DNA from: Lachancea mirantina
Lineage: Eukaryota > Ascomycota > Saccharomycetes > Saccharomycetales > Saccharomycetaceae
Assembly (NCBI GenBank): GCA_900074745.1
Contig: LT598465.1
Span: 868,001 to 932,000 of the forward strand
Direction: 5' to 3'
DNA: 64,000 nucleotides
Shown: piece after piece, positions 50,535 through 61,188 of the stretch
Numbering within the stretch: position 1 is the stretch's first letter
Layout: each line of letters opens with the position of its first letter
The notes under the pieces: generated by a model
The model's database searches: none
What the model saw: the letters and a program-made list of their open reading frames with translations, nothing else
Told to the model about the DNA's origin: nothing
Program-made: the position numbers and the translations under genes

Positions 50535-53351
50535 ATGTCTGCAGCAACTGCCGCTCCACTACTCGCTCTTTTAAAAGAGCAGGACAGTTCAGTAAAGTCG
50601 TACGCTTTAGAATCAATCAATGGGGTGATTGACGAATTATGGTCCGAAATTTCGAACGATATCACAGAAATCGAGGCGCTCTACGAAGATCCCTCTTTCA
50701 AAGATCGGAAACTAGCAGCAATCGTTGTTTCAAAACTATACTACAACTTGGGAGAATATGAAGCTGCTGTCAAGTATGCTCTTGCCGCGGATGATCAATT
50801 CGATATGAACGAGAAATCTCAGTTCGTGGAGACAATTGTTTCAGAAAGCCTTGAGATGTACATCAAACTGGCCACTGCTGCATACAACAAAAAGAAGTTT
50901 GACGTGAATACGGAGCCTCAGCTGCGGATCATCTTCGAGAAAATGCTTGAAAAATGTATGGAGGGCGGCGATTACAAAATGGCCGTGGGCATTGCTCTAG
51001 AAAGTTTCCGATTGGATACTGTTGAGGAAATTGTCCAAAATCGTATTCAAAACGATTCAGATGCCAACGCTTTGAAATTGGTGAACTACGTCTTGACAGC
51101 CGCCAGCACCACGATCACAAGCACCTCTTTCAGAAATGCAATTCTGAAAAAAATCTTCGCCATTTTAATTGCCATGAAGAACCCTGACTATTTTACCATA
51201 TCTAAGATAATAGTCAACTTGAATGATATCGATTTGGCCATTTCCCTTTTCAAAAAATTGAGCGAGGAAGAAACCAAAGAAGTAACGTATCAAATTGCAT
51301 TCGACCTGGTTACCTCTGCTTCCCAGGGACTGCTGGAGGGGCTTGAGACTGCTTTACATTCTGAGAATTTTGATCAGCGACTATCGGAGATCCTCTCGGG
51401 AGTACCGACTTGCGACTACTACAACACGTTCCTATTCAGAAACAAAAACATCGATTTGGGTTTGTTGAACAAAGCAAAATCGTCCATGGACGGTAAATTT
51501 TCTCTTTTTCATACCGCTGTTAGCGTAGCCAATGGCTATATGCACGCTGGAACGACCGACGATTCGTTCATCAGGTCGAACCTTTCATGGCTGGGCAAAG
51601 CTCAAAACTGGGCGAAGTTCACCGCGACGGCTTCCCTGGGAGTTATTCATCAAGGTAATCTTTCAGAAGGCCGTAAAATTATGGAGCCTTACTTACCTGG
51701 TAGCCGTGCCGCGTCTCGCTACATTAAGGGTGGTTCTCTATATGGATTAGGCTTGATTTTCGCTGGATTCGGAAAGGAAATTACAGGCTATTTGAAGTCG
51801 CATCTCGTTGAGAATAGCTCTTCAGCCGGAGACGAAGACGTAGATGTTCTATTGCACGGTGCATCTCTTGGTGTGGGACTAGCCGGTATGGGTTCTGCCC
51901 ATACCGAGCTATATGAGTCTTTGAGGGAGGTTTTGTATAATGACTCTGCAAACTCTGGAGAAGCGGCCGCCTTAGGAATGGGTCTAATTATGTTAGGGAG
52001 CGGTGAGAGTTCCTCTGTTCAGGACATGTTGACTTATGCCCAAGAAACACAACACGGTAATATTACAAGGGGTCTAGCAATGGCTTTGGCTCTAATCAAC
52101 TATGGCAGGGAAGAGCTTGCTGACGAAACAATTGAAGGAATGTTGCGCCATGAGGATGCGCTTATCCGTTATGGTGGTGCTTTCACAATTGCTTTGGCTT
52201 ATGCGGGAACTGGAAATAACAAGGCTGTCAAAAGTCTTCTCCACGTTGCTGTTTCCGACTCCAATGATGATGTTCGGAGAGCAGCGGTTACAGCACTAGG
52301 TTTTGTCCTCATTCGTGATTACACCACGGTGCCCAGGATCGTAGAACTTCTAGCTGAATCACATAACGCACATGTACGCTGCGGTACCGCCTTTGCGCTG
52401 GGTATAGCTTGCGCTGGAAGAGGACTTGAATCTGCTGTTGATGTTCTACTGCCACTAACGAAGGATTCAGTGGATTTCGTTAGACAAGCGGCTATGATCG
52501 CTCTAGCTATGATCTTGATTCAGCAAACCGAAAAGACCAATCCTAGGGTTAAAGAAATCAATAACCTGTTCTTGAGCGTCATGGGTAATAAGCATCAAGA
52601 GGGTCTGGCAAAATTTGGAGCTTGCGTGGCTCAAGGTATCATCAATGCAGGTGGAAGAAATGTGACTATACAATTAGAAAACGTGGATATGGGAACATTG
52701 GATACAAAATCTGTGATCGGCTTAGCCATGTTTTCACAGTTCTGGTATTGGTTTCCTTTAGCACATTTCTTGTCTCTATCATTCACTCCAACGACTATTA
52801 TTGGTGTGAGAGGTGAAGATTTAAGCATACCATCGCTTACATTCAACTGTCATACGAAATCTGATGTCTTTGACTACCCACCTGCTTACGAGGAGAGCAC
52901 CGATAAAAATGTTGAGAAGGTAGCCACTGCAGTTTTGTCTACAACTGCGAAGGCTAAAGCCAGGGCCAAGAAGGGTAAGAAAGATTTAAAAGAGGTCGAA
53001 GAAAAGCCTCCCAAAGAGAAAGCTGAAGAGAAAGACGAAAAAAAGAACACCGAGAATGAAGTCAGTGATGAAGCTTCTTACAAAATCAAATATGTCAACA
53101 AGCCTTATCAAATTGACAACGCATCCAGAGTTGTGCCCCAGCAGCTTAAATACATTGCATTTTCGAAGGACGATCGCTTTGTTCCCGTGCGCAAATTCAG
53201 AGGCAGCAACGGTGTTATTGTTTTGACTGATAAAACTCCCGGTGAGCCTATTGAGATCATCAAGACCGCCAAGCAATTGAAAGACGTTGACGCTCCGTTA
53301 CCCACCCCATTTAAGGTAGAAGAAGAACTTGACTTTGCAAAACTTGTATAG
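50535..53351 (+). CDS. RPN2: 26S proteasome regulatory subunit Rpn2
   Basis: Rpn2 is the large scaffold subunit at the base of the 19S regulatory particle. The 938-residue product starts MSAATAAPLLALLKEQDSSV. It carries an N-terminal helical rod and then the toroid of proteasome/cyclosome repeats at about residues 380-740 (GLAGMGSAHTELYESLREVL, HGNITRGLAMALALINYGRE, AAVTALGFVLIRDYTTVPRI). A Lys/Glu-rich linker (about 800-850) and the C-terminal domain ending PTPFKVEEELDFAKLV follow. Length and ends match the family. A perfect PACE site precedes it. Position equals YIL075C; it converges on UTP7. Confidence 0.97.
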   Translation: MSAATAAPLLALLKEQDSSVKSYALESINGVIDELWSEISNDITEIEALYEDPSFKDRKLAAIVVSKLYYNLGEYEAAVKYALAADDQFDMNEKSQFVETIVSESLEMYIKLATAAYNKKKFDVNTEPQLRIIFEKMLEKCMEGGDYKMAVGIALESFRLDTVEEIVQNRIQNDSDANALKLVNYVLTAASTTITSTSFRNAILKKIFAILIAMKNPDYFTISKIIVNLNDIDLAISLFKKLSEEETKEVTYQIAFDLVTSASQGLLEGLETALHSENFDQRLSEILSGVPTCDYYNTFLFRNKNIDLGLLNKAKSSMDGKFSLFHTAVSVANGYMHAGTTDDSFIRSNLSWLGKAQNWAKFTATASLGVIHQGNLSEGRKIMEPYLPGSRAASRYIKGGSLYGLGLIFAGFGKEITGYLKSHLVENSSSAGDEDVDVLLHGASLGVGLAGMGSAHTELYESLREVLYNDSANSGEAAALGMGLIMLGSGESSSVQDMLTYAQETQHGNITRGLAMALALINYGREELADETIEGMLRHEDALIRYGGAFTIALAYAGTGNNKAVKSLLHVAVSDSNDDVRRAAVTALGFVLIRDYTTVPRIVELLAESHNAHVRCGTAFALGIACAGRGLESAVDVLLPLTKDSVDFVRQAAMIALAMILIQQTEKTNPRVKEINNLFLSVMGNKHQEGLAKFGACVAQGIINAGGRNVTIQLENVDMGTLDTKSVIGLAMFSQFWYWFPLAHFLSLSFTPTTIIGVRGEDLSIPSLTFNCHTKSDVFDYPPAYEESTDKNVEKVATAVLSTTAKAKARAKKGKKDLKEVEEKPPKEKAEEKDEKKNTENEVSDEASYKIKYVNKPYQIDNASRVVPQQLKYIAFSKDDRFVPVRKFRGSNGVIVLTDKTPGEPIEIIKTAKQLKDVDAPLPTPFKVEEELDFAKLV

Positions 53352-53445
53352 TCTAAAGTACTTTTACTGAGCAATTATCAAATCCTGTAGCTTCGTGCAT
53401 GTATTTCAGAGAGAAAGTGTGACCCGAAACTGATTGTTTTACATA

Positions 53446-55101
53446 TCAACTAAATCTACTTAAGGCTTCGCTGACAAGATCTTTGTGGTCTTCGGCCTGT
53501 TCGCCTCGTTTGACCAATTCCTTACGTTGACGAGCAGCTTTTTCTTTTTCAAGCTGTTTTTCTACCCTTAGCTTTCGCTCATCAATTACATTCTGATTCT
53601 TCTTGCGCAAAAAAGCACGAAGTCCTGAGTTTTTACTTTTTGTCTCTGGTTTGACAGCTGGAATATCTTTGTTATTCTTGAGGTCTCTTTCCTTTTGAGT
53701 CGTAATCTCAGCAAGATCTCTAGCTGTTAGTCTGGCAGAGGAAGCCCTTTTTTCGACGGTACCAATCATGTCAGGATCCAAAGATATGGAGTCTGCAGGC
53801 AATTTATTCAATAGCGTCCTCACTTCTTGCTCTTGTCTTTGTTTTGCCGTTTCAAATGGGTTTATTTCTAAGGCATCGTAGTTTGCTTCACCGGCGCCTG
53901 GAACAATCAAATTGGTGACCCCGCCAGAATGTCCTACACCCAGCAGATCTTCAAATGGGACAAACTGCATATTTGTGACTTTGTTTCCGGCAAAAAGATG
54001 GGTCATATATGGAGTATTTCTATCGGCGAGGCCACTGGAACCGAAATAGGGCCTACTCGACTTGGCGCTACTTAACGCACCCTTCCATAATGTTACATGT
54101 GGTCCCCTCGATAGAGCTAAGACACCGGTATCAGATATTGTTACGCCGGAACCGGGTGTTGGAAGATTCTCGAGATTATGCAATTCTCTAAAATTTCTGA
54201 TATCCCAAATTTTCATCGATTTATCCGCACCCGTCGTTGCCATGTAGTAGCCTTGCCTATCGATTGCAACGCCAGTGACGGGTCCTCTGGCAGAGAGCAG
54301 TCTAGCCAAGGGCGTGGGCATATTTGGGGCCCATAACGTTACCGTGCCGTTGCTATGACCTAAATGCACTATTGCGTTCCAAGGATTTTGGGTCATAGCT
54401 AAAGTAGGGCCGAGCTTTGTTCTAAGTTCGGCAACGAGTTGTCCAGTCGTAACATCTTGATATTTGAGAAACCCAGAGCGACCCGCTGTGGCTAGAAGGT
54501 AGTGGTACGGCAGAAATTCCATTTGTGTGACTTCAATGTGTTGCTTGAGCCTATGCAATTCGATACCCTCGTGGTCGTATATGAAAGCGTACTTTTTTTG
54601 AGCAACGGCAAAGTATTGTTCATTTTGAAGGTACGTAGCCGCATGGCACGTCTCGTTAAGATGCAATTCTGCTCGAAGCTCGCCCTTGCGCCAGTCCATG
54701 GATGCTACGTGGCCCTTTCTCCCACAAATGAGTAGATTACGCCCATTCCGGGAGTAATTAATGTGATAAGGACCAAATTCTTTTAGCTTCAAATTCAGTG
54801 CATTTTGAGCTGTGCTTACATCCACGGCGTCCTTGATTTCCGCTTGCGTCACTTTGAAGGTCTTTTCCATCTCATCTTCGGCCTCTAGAAAACCCCGCGT
54901 CTCGGGCAGAAGATACTCGGTACTGGCAGCTGATGATACCGCATTTTTATATTTCTGGTCGATTCTTTTCAGTCCAGCTTTTAGTTTCTTGTCTTTCGTT
55001 TTACGATACTGGGAATTTTTCGACAAAGCATTATTTCTTTCGAATTTTTCGATATTATCTCTCTTTTTTACGACCGGTTGAGATTTGAGACCTTTAGACA
55101 T
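53446..55101 (-). CDS. UTP7: SSU processome WD-repeat protein Utp7
   Basis: Utp7 is a WD40 protein of the small-subunit processome, needed for 18S rRNA processing in the nucleolus. The 551 residues have a basic N-terminus (KSQPVVKKRDNIEKFERNNA), a beta propeller at about 110-380 (GPYHINYSRNGRNLLICGRK, TTGADKSMKIWDIRNFRELH), the conserved LLGVGHSGGVTNLIVPGAGE and ANYDALEINPFETAKQRQE, and a basic C-terminus. Length is close to the S. cerevisiae protein. PAC and RRPE motifs, typical of ribosome-biogenesis genes, lie immediately upstream. Position equals YER082C. Confidence 0.96.
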   Translation of the reverse strand: MSKGLKSQPVVKKRDNIEKFERNNALSKNSQYRKTKDKKLKAGLKRIDQKYKNAVSSAASTEYLLPETRGFLEAEDEMEKTFKVTQAEIKDAVDVSTAQNALNLKLKEFGPYHINYSRNGRNLLICGRKGHVASMDWRKGELRAELHLNETCHAATYLQNEQYFAVAQKKYAFIYDHEGIELHRLKQHIEVTQMEFLPYHYLLATAGRSGFLKYQDVTTGQLVAELRTKLGPTLAMTQNPWNAIVHLGHSNGTVTLWAPNMPTPLARLLSARGPVTGVAIDRQGYYMATTGADKSMKIWDIRNFRELHNLENLPTPGSGVTISDTGVLALSRGPHVTLWKGALSSAKSSRPYFGSSGLADRNTPYMTHLFAGNKVTNMQFVPFEDLLGVGHSGGVTNLIVPGAGEANYDALEINPFETAKQRQEQEVRTLLNKLPADSISLDPDMIGTVEKRASSARLTARDLAEITTQKERDLKNNKDIPAVKPETKSKNSGLRAFLRKKNQNVIDERKLRVEKQLEKEKAARQRKELVKRGEQAEDHKDLVSEALSRFS

Positions 55102-55175
55102 GGTTAATGGTCTAGCTATGAGCCTCTCAAACCACCGTCAGTGATGAAGTTGTGCGGTTTTTCAGCTCATCTCGT

Positions 55176-55215
55176 CTCATCTCATCGCATCTCATCTGTG
55201 TCAATTGAAAATTTT
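55176..55215 (-). promoter_or_regulatory. PAC and RRPE motifs upstream of UTP7
   Basis: On the minus strand 55188-55176 reads GCGATGAGATGAG, a perfect PAC element inside a run of GATGAG-like hexamers. TGAAAATTTT at 55206-55215 is an RRPE-type element. Both are bound in ribosome-biogenesis promoters (Dot6/Tod6 and Stb3) and lie about 75-115 bases before the UTP7 ATG. Confidence 0.88.
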
Positions 55216-55891
55216 TGACAGTCAGAGCACCACAACCGTATGATCACTATCAACGAAGACATAAGGGCCGATCTGGCTAAACAGTACTAAAGAACAAGAT
55301 TTTGACCAAACAGATACCAAAACGGTATTTTCGCCTACTTTAAGACCCAATGATTTCGTTCATTTGGGTTGAATGGTTTATTCTTTTTCTTGGTAAATTT
55401 TATTTCGTTTTTCTGACCGTATTCCAAGCACCCGCCAAATTTACATCACAGGATTATGGTATCATGTAAGGCAGTTACAACATGTTGAATGACTTAGAAA
55501 CGCTAAATAAGTACGGTTCGAGACTCCGAAACGAATCAGTGTCTTATACGGAAAGAATTTCACGCGACTATGATGTCTGAAGTCATCGATGGGAGAAATA
55601 AAGTTGTTTACGATGAAAAGTCCATAGTGACCACAGTGTGCATCTGTTCTTTACCGAGCATGTTCAGTGTTTGGAACCGTTTACGAGGTGTATTTACCAT
55701 CAAGTTGCACTAAAGGAAAATAATTTCACTTAATTACCATGGCAGAATAAGTGAGATAATCGACGCGAGGGTTCCAAATAAACTCAGCACGGAGTCTTGA
55801 AAGTCCAAGGAATCCAATGGTGACCATAGAGCTATCAGAAAACCACACTCAAACCATGTGTGGTATGATGATGTACGTGGAGTGGAGTTTT

Positions 55892-56322
55892 TGTTGGAAG
55901 GAGATAGCGAGAAGGAGATATCGTTCAATTGCATCATCACGTGATCGATATGACAGAATAAAATTAGAGGATTGGACAGACCGTTCGTATTCCGCGAAAG
56001 AGCTGGAAGCTAAAACAGGTCCATTGACAGTTCTAGAATCATCAGAACATCGTGATAAGATCATATGTGGTATGATGAATGACGTATGACGAGAATTCAC
56101 CGTCTAGATTGAAGAAAGTAACGCATTCCAAATTTGGATCAATGTTACAGAAATTGTATAAAAGGAGCTGATATGACCAGGATCGTAGTGGTCATGGTCG
56201 TAAAATAGCCACGGAGAGATATAAGTACTCAATTCCTAATCGGCTCTATTATTTAGATCAATTATGAACGGATTAAATGAACAATTTAGAAATCTATCAA
56301 CCACCGATAATGATAAACCTCA
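55892..56322 (+). mobile_element. Solo LTR, Ty1/copia type (copy 1)
   Basis: A 431-base copy beginning TGTTGGAAGG and ending in CA, with a TATAAAA box in the middle. A start codon near its right end would open a gag frame, the layout of Ty1-type LTRs. The second copy at 61189-61615 is the same over its whole length with modest divergence, which sets the boundaries. No inner retrotransposon genes lie beside it and I see no clean target duplication, so it is a solo LTR fossil of intermediate age. Confidence 0.88.
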
Positions 56323-57128
56323 ACAATTTCCAAGTTAATCATGGTCTGACATAAATATTCGCTGCGTGATCCTTTTACTGTTAACAGTGTCTATGAATGA
56401 ACTCAGTGATTAATCCAAAAGATTAACGATTAACGACACTGACAATTCACAATAACTCTACCCAGAATTAAGTGGTCAAATCAACGGATTTAGATTCTGC
56501 GTTGGGCTCTAAAGTTGCACCTTGTGAAAGAGGAGTTAATTTCGTAGCACTGTTTATCTTTTTAAAACATATATTCTAATTAACGTATTTTCTCCTTAAT
56601 TTCGGTTCACGTCGAGAAAGGCCGGTTAAAGTGGAATAAAAAAACCCGCTTTCTTCGCGTAAGCCAGGAAATCTTAACTTAAAGATTCCATGGAATGCAA
56701 TTGGCCCTGTCAAAGTGACCCTGACATCGCGGCTGGTGGAAGTAAACCTTCACCCTTTCGAATTTCATCCTTGCAATGGGCCAGAACTCTGTCAAGGGTA
56801 AAAAACTTAGGTAAAAATAAAGGCAAGCAGTCTCAGATGTCTTCAAACTACCGCAGTTATTGTGCCAAGGATAAATAGAATATTTGGCTATTTGGTTTAT
56901 GCGTGTTCAATTTTAGCCTTTCATTGCCTGCAATCTTTCCCTAAGTATAGACCAACGATGTAAAAATTACACAACCATACCTTAGATTCTTTGAATTTTG
57001 AGCTATAAATGACAAGCAACCTCGTTGATTAGCTGTTTGTATTTCGTGCCTTTCAGTGGTGCTGTGCCAGATGCTCTAATGTTTGAATACCATAGTGAAA
57101 AAATTGGCTTCTTCGAATTAAACTAATC

Positions 57129-58514
57129 ATGAAAAATAATATTTACTTACTTCAAGCACAACAAAGCCCAATAATGTGGACGGTAAGTAGTTTGCGCAGC
57201 TGTGGGCGACTGCCCTTACAGCAACTGACTAGAAATGCCAACTATTTTACGTCGAACTCTAGGTACCCATTGAGGTCTAGTCTTGGAGCGAGACTTGTGC
57301 TGTACACTGCCGCGGTGTTTGGTGGTGGGATTGCTGGTCTGTATTTGATGAACTCGAGATCAGCAATTCACGAATACCTGTTCTGCCCTTTGTTAAGACT
57401 TTTGACACCAGATGCCGAAACAGGCCATAGAATGGGAATATTTTTCTTGAAGCATGGATTAGTTCCCAGACAACTTTTCGATGAAGATGACGATATTCTG
57501 CGCGTCAATGTCTTTGGAACCCAGTTGAATAATCCAATTGGATGTGCTGCTGGACTTGACAAAGATGGTGAAGCCATTGACGGCATTTTAAAAAGTGGGT
57601 TTGCTTATCACGAAATTGGATCTATCACACCTTTACCGCAGCCAGGAAATCCTCAACCGAGGTTTTTCCGTCTGCCACAGGACGAAGCGGTTATAAACAG
57701 GTACGGGTTCAATTCTAGTGGTCATGAGAAAGTGTTTTCCACTGTTATGGACCGTGTTTCCAACTACATCAATTCCTATTTCAAAGGAGACGATATCTCA
57801 AATCTTTCTCTTCACAATGGGAAGCTATTGGCTATCAATCTCGGCAAAAATAAGAAAGGCGATGAAGTGGAGGATTATTTGAAAGGTGTGGTCAGATTTC
57901 ATTCCGTGGCTGACGTTCTAGTGGTGAATGTCTCCTCGCCCAACACTCCTGGTCTCAGAGACTTGCAAAATGAATCAAAACTTACCCATCTATTAACCCA
58001 AGTGGTCAATAAAAGAAATTCGCTTGTCAAAAAAGGGAATGCTTTGGGCTCAAAATCTCATAAACCTCCTGTTTTGGTTAAAATTGCACCAGATTTAACG
58101 GATCCCGAACTTGAGTCTATTGCCGAAGCTGCCAAGAAATCGAAAGTGGATGGTATTATTGTATCAAATACTACCATTAAACGTCCTAAAACCCTTATTA
58201 CTGCTGATATAGATTTGAAGAATCAAGCAGGCGGGCTTTCTGGTAAGCCTTTGAAGCCTCTTGCTTTAAAGGCTTTAAAATGTATTGCTAAACACACTAA
58301 AGACTCGGATTTAATCTTGGTCGGTTGCGGTGGAATTACTTCCGGTAAAGACGCCATCGAATTTGGCAAAGCCGGCGCTACTTTCATTGAGTTGTACACT
58401 GCTTTTGCCTATAAGGGACCCGGTTTGGTGGCCAAAATCAAGGATGAGATCACTGAAGAGCTCAAGAAAGAGAATAAAACCTGGATGGATATTATCGGCG
58501 AAGGCAACAAATGA
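57129..58514 (+). CDS. URA9: Mitochondrial dihydroorotate dehydrogenase (class 2)
   Basis: Oxidises dihydroorotate to orotate in pyrimidine synthesis and passes electrons to ubiquinone in the inner mitochondrial membrane. The 461-residue product has a presequence and a membrane segment at about residues 58-77 ([17 protein letters not shown]). The class 2 core follows: [50 protein letters not shown], the catalytic Ser in [21 protein letters not shown] and [21 protein letters not shown]. cerevisiae lacks this enzyme and uses the cytosolic, bacterial-type Ura1. The second Met (57174, [15 protein letters not shown]) may be the better start, since it begins a typical presequence. Confidence 0.95.
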   Translation: MKNNIYLLQAQQSPIMWTVSSLRSCGRLPLQQLTRNANYFTSNSRYPLRSSLGARLVLYTAAVFGGGIAGLYLMNSRSAIHEYLFCPLLRLLTPDAETGHRMGIFFLKHGLVPRQLFDEDDDILRVNVFGTQLNNPIGCAAGLDKDGEAIDGILKSGFAYHEIGSITPLPQPGNPQPRFFRLPQDEAVINRYGFNSSGHEKVFSTVMDRVSNYINSYFKGDDISNLSLHNGKLLAINLGKNKKGDEVEDYLKGVVRFHSVADVLVVNVSSPNTPGLRDLQNESKLTHLLTQVVNKRNSLVKKGNALGSKSHKPPVLVKIAPDLTDPELESIAEAAKKSKVDGIIVSNTTIKRPKTLITADIDLKNQAGGLSGKPLKPLALKALKCIAKHTKDSDLILVGCGGITSGKDAIEFGKAGATFIELYTAFAYKGPGLVAKIKDEITEELKKENKTWMDIIGEGNK

Positions 58515-58564
58515 TATGCAATCTATAGACACTCGCCAATCAAATTAACAGACTAATATATTCC

Positions 58565-59476
58565 TTATGAATACAAATACTGTACAACTCCGATAATTAC
58601 GATGGCAAAGCATAAGTCAGTCAAGTACATAGAGACAACTCCCCAGTATTGAACGGCTTGAGAAATCTTGCCTCGCAGATCTGGGATCGGTATGATGCCC
58701 TCAGGAATGAACGACACGAGTTTCAAGATTTTATTACCGCTCTCCAAGGTGTTAATCCCCGTCTCTCTCTCTAGATTCAGCACACGCTGAAAATAAATCG
58801 ATAACGCAACAAGCTCAAATGTAGTGAATACTGTGAAGAAATTAGCTCTGTCAAAGACATTCGAGAGCCCTAATGAGTGCTGCTCAAGTGCGACGTTGTA
58901 GCGCGGCTTGCTGATCATAACAAGGTACGGCAAAAGTATAATCCATCTCAAAAGAACGGTTATAGATTTGATGCGGTTGACTCTCTTGAAATGCAATTCA
59001 ATGACAGTGGGATCTGCAGTTTTCACACCAGGACTTTGTACGGAATCGGGGCCTTGCTGCTGTGCAGATTTCAAAAATTGTGAAAACAAGTCCCCGGTAT
59101 CAGGAACATCAAATCCAGCGGGATTTTCCTGCTGCATTTTAGCCAACTGTGAAAACAAATCCATCTCAGGATTCTTGACATCATGTGTTTGCTTTTTCCC
59201 ATGATTTTGTTGATTTTTCGAAGGTGTGGAAATGCTTGCCAGAAGCTCATCCATCTGTTTAGTCGACTCCTCAACATCACTCCGCGACGAACTCTCCTCT
59301 TGCTTCTTTGGTAAAGGTTTCTTCGCATCCAGCGGCGATTCCGAAGCCAAAAAACTCTTGTCGGTTTCTCCAGTAATCTTACCTAGTCTCGACGAAGCTC
59401 CACCATTGCTGAACTTCTTTTGTCTTCTCTCCCGAAGAATACGACGTTTCTCGGCTTCTGACAACTGTGAAGCCAT
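58565..59476 (-). CDS. GET2: GET complex receptor subunit Get2
   Basis: Get2 forms, with Get1, the ER receptor for Get3 carrying tail-anchored proteins. The 303 residues start MASQLSEAEKRRILRERRQK; this basic N-terminal helix is the Get3-binding motif. A long polar linker with DLFSQLAKMQQENPAGFD follows, then three membrane segments at about residues 170-188, 212-230 and 280-302. Length is slightly above the S. cerevisiae protein. It converges on URA9 with about 50 bases between stops. Position equals YER083C apart from the URA9 gene beside it. Confidence 0.95.
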   Translation of the reverse strand: MASQLSEAEKRRILRERRQKKFSNGGASSRLGKITGETDKSFLASESPLDAKKPLPKKQEESSSRSDVEESTKQMDELLASISTPSKNQQNHGKKQTHDVKNPEMDLFSQLAKMQQENPAGFDVPDTGDLFSQFLKSAQQQGPDSVQSPGVKTADPTVIELHFKRVNRIKSITVLLRWIILLPYLVMISKPRYNVALEQHSLGLSNVFDRANFFTVFTTFELVALSIYFQRVLNLERETGINTLESGNKILKLVSFIPEGIIPIPDLRGKISQAVQYWGVVSMYLTDLCFAIVIIGVVQYLYS

Positions 59477-59599
59477 TGCTTACCTTTAGTTTTACGGGCT
59501 TGATCTTTTGAAGATGGAGATATATTCAATAAGCTGGTTTATACGTACCAAAAATTTTCTTGTTCATCACTATAAAAGAGTCGAAATCCGAAGTTCTAC

Positions 59600-60466
59600 T
59601 TACTTGTACTTGGCAATTATCTGGTCGAGCTTTAACGAATTGGCTTTATGATCCTTGCAAAATTGATGCCCTGCATCGACGTCTGCGAGTTGAGTGCGTA
59701 GTTGGTCTACGTTATTTCCTTCCATAACACCCAAAGTAATTTTGTTAGCGAGCAAGTCCGGTAGAAATGCGTCTGCACTTTCCTTCTGGTTTTGGTAAAA
59801 CTCAGATTCAAGAAGATCGACGATAGCGCGAGCTTCAGGAATGTTTGACTGTTGCAACTGCAGAGTTAAAAGTCCTAACTGGGTTTTCCAGCTTGGGGAG
59901 GTTTGACACAGCTCTTCATAAAAATAGAAATTAGACCCCGTAGTTTCTTCGCCACGAGCGAAGTGGAGATAGGATTCGCAAAAATTGAGTACAATTTCGT
60001 CATCACTTGTGAGGTCTTCGTGAGCGGCCATGTAATTGCGGTAGATCTCTTCCGCAGTTGAGGATTGACCGGCCAGAATTGCTAGTTGAACTGCTAGCAA
60101 AACAAGCTCTGAGATCCCAGTGCCTTCATCTTCGTCAATCTCTGTTTGACACGTCTTGAGAGCGTCTTCAAAGTCGCCATGTAGACCTTGAGCGCACGCA
60201 AGCAGATTCTGTGCGAAAGGCGACTTGTGATTCTGCGCGATTTCTGCCACTGTAGCAAGATCGCCAGACTTCAAAAACTCTGCATAAGCATCGAAAACTG
60301 CACCAAGTGCCGAATCCGTCTTTTGATACTGTTTTAACGCAAGAAGGTTTCTCAAACGATAGTACTCGAGCGTCTCATCTTCAACTTTGTTGTGTTTGGC
60401 AATGGCCTGCAACGACTGCTTGAAATTACCGGTATAAAATCCTTGTTTAATAGAGAAGTAGTCCAT
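59600..60466 (-). CDS. SEC28: Coatomer epsilon subunit Sec28
   Basis: Sec28 is epsilon-COP, which stabilises alpha-COP in the COPI coat. The 288-residue product starts MDYFSIKQGFYTGNFKQSLQ at the ATG 60466-60464, matching the family start; the open frame continues two codons upstream without ATG. TPR-like helical repeats fill the protein (ETLEYYRLRNLLALKQYQKT, NFYFYEELCQTSPSWKTQLG, LLTLQLQQSNIPEARAIVDL). Position equals YIL076W. It is transcribed away from RCI37 across a 2.2 kb spacer. Confidence 0.95.
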   Translation of the reverse strand: MDYFSIKQGFYTGNFKQSLQAIAKHNKVEDETLEYYRLRNLLALKQYQKTDSALGAVFDAYAEFLKSGDLATVAEIAQNHKSPFAQNLLACAQGLHGDFEDALKTCQTEIDEDEGTGISELVLLAVQLAILAGQSSTAEEIYRNYMAAHEDLTSDDEIVLNFCESYLHFARGEETTGSNFYFYEELCQTSPSWKTQLGLLTLQLQQSNIPEARAIVDLLESEFYQNQKESADAFLPDLLANKITLGVMEGNNVDQLRTQLADVDAGHQFCKDHKANSLKLDQIIAKYK

Positions 60467-61188
60467 CCTCACGGTCCCTCAAAGCGCACCAATTGGCTAA
60501 ATTTACAGTTCTTGCCTTGATCAGTTTGACATGTCCAAGTTTCCAAAAGTATAACAAACTACTTCATACAGTATCGTCTAAGGTGATACAACATTTGCTT
60601 AACAACACAACCTCAGGTGGAAAGCCGTTTACAAGCCAAGATTAGCGCTTGAAAGCAGCTAAAGCTTGCTGTGCAAAGTATTTTAGCAGGTTAACGCTAT
60701 GTTCTGTGTACCGCCTTCTTGCTTTTTGCCTTTAGGCGCTGTTGATCGACTTTTTCAAAATGAGTTTCGCCAAAGTCCTGAATCAAAAAACCTCGCACGA
60801 TTGAATTATTAAATGATTGCATTTAGTAGAACTCATCCAGCTACGTGACAGAACCATATTCCGCAAACTCTGTAATCCGCTGTTCGTTAGTTGGTAATTT
60901 TTGGTGAGTTATCATTTTGTACTATGACGTCACGAGCACCCGGACATGTACTGTGGTAAAGTAACAAAGCAATTCCTCCTCATTGTCTCTCACGGGCACG
61001 GTAATTTCCTAGACCTCTGAAGTAATTGCTCAGAGTGCCCCTGGTCTCTTGTTCGTGAATTTTCCAGGCAGATCGTGCAGTATCTCAGCAGCAGCTCATT
61101 GCGAAAGTCTTTCTCTCCATCAACCGCTTATCTCAGAAAAAACAACATGCACCAATGCAGATAGTGTCTCATTCGCGTGTATTTCATT

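Larger units (their letters stand above)
55102..57128. other. Intergenic region UTP7-URA9 with solo LTR
   Basis: A 2 kb AT-rich spacer between divergent genes. It contains the UTP7 promoter (PAC/RRPE at 55176-55215), a solo LTR at 55892-56322, and perhaps an older LTR fragment just left of it (about 55815-55891). The remaining stretch, 56323-57128, shows no gene or clear motif beyond AT-rich promoter sequence for URA9. Confidence 0.6.

Noticed and set aside
55815-55891. Possible extra LTR fragment left of the first solo LTR
   Set aside because: Only a short patch (TGTGGTATGATGA) resembles the LTR interior; too little to annotate separately.
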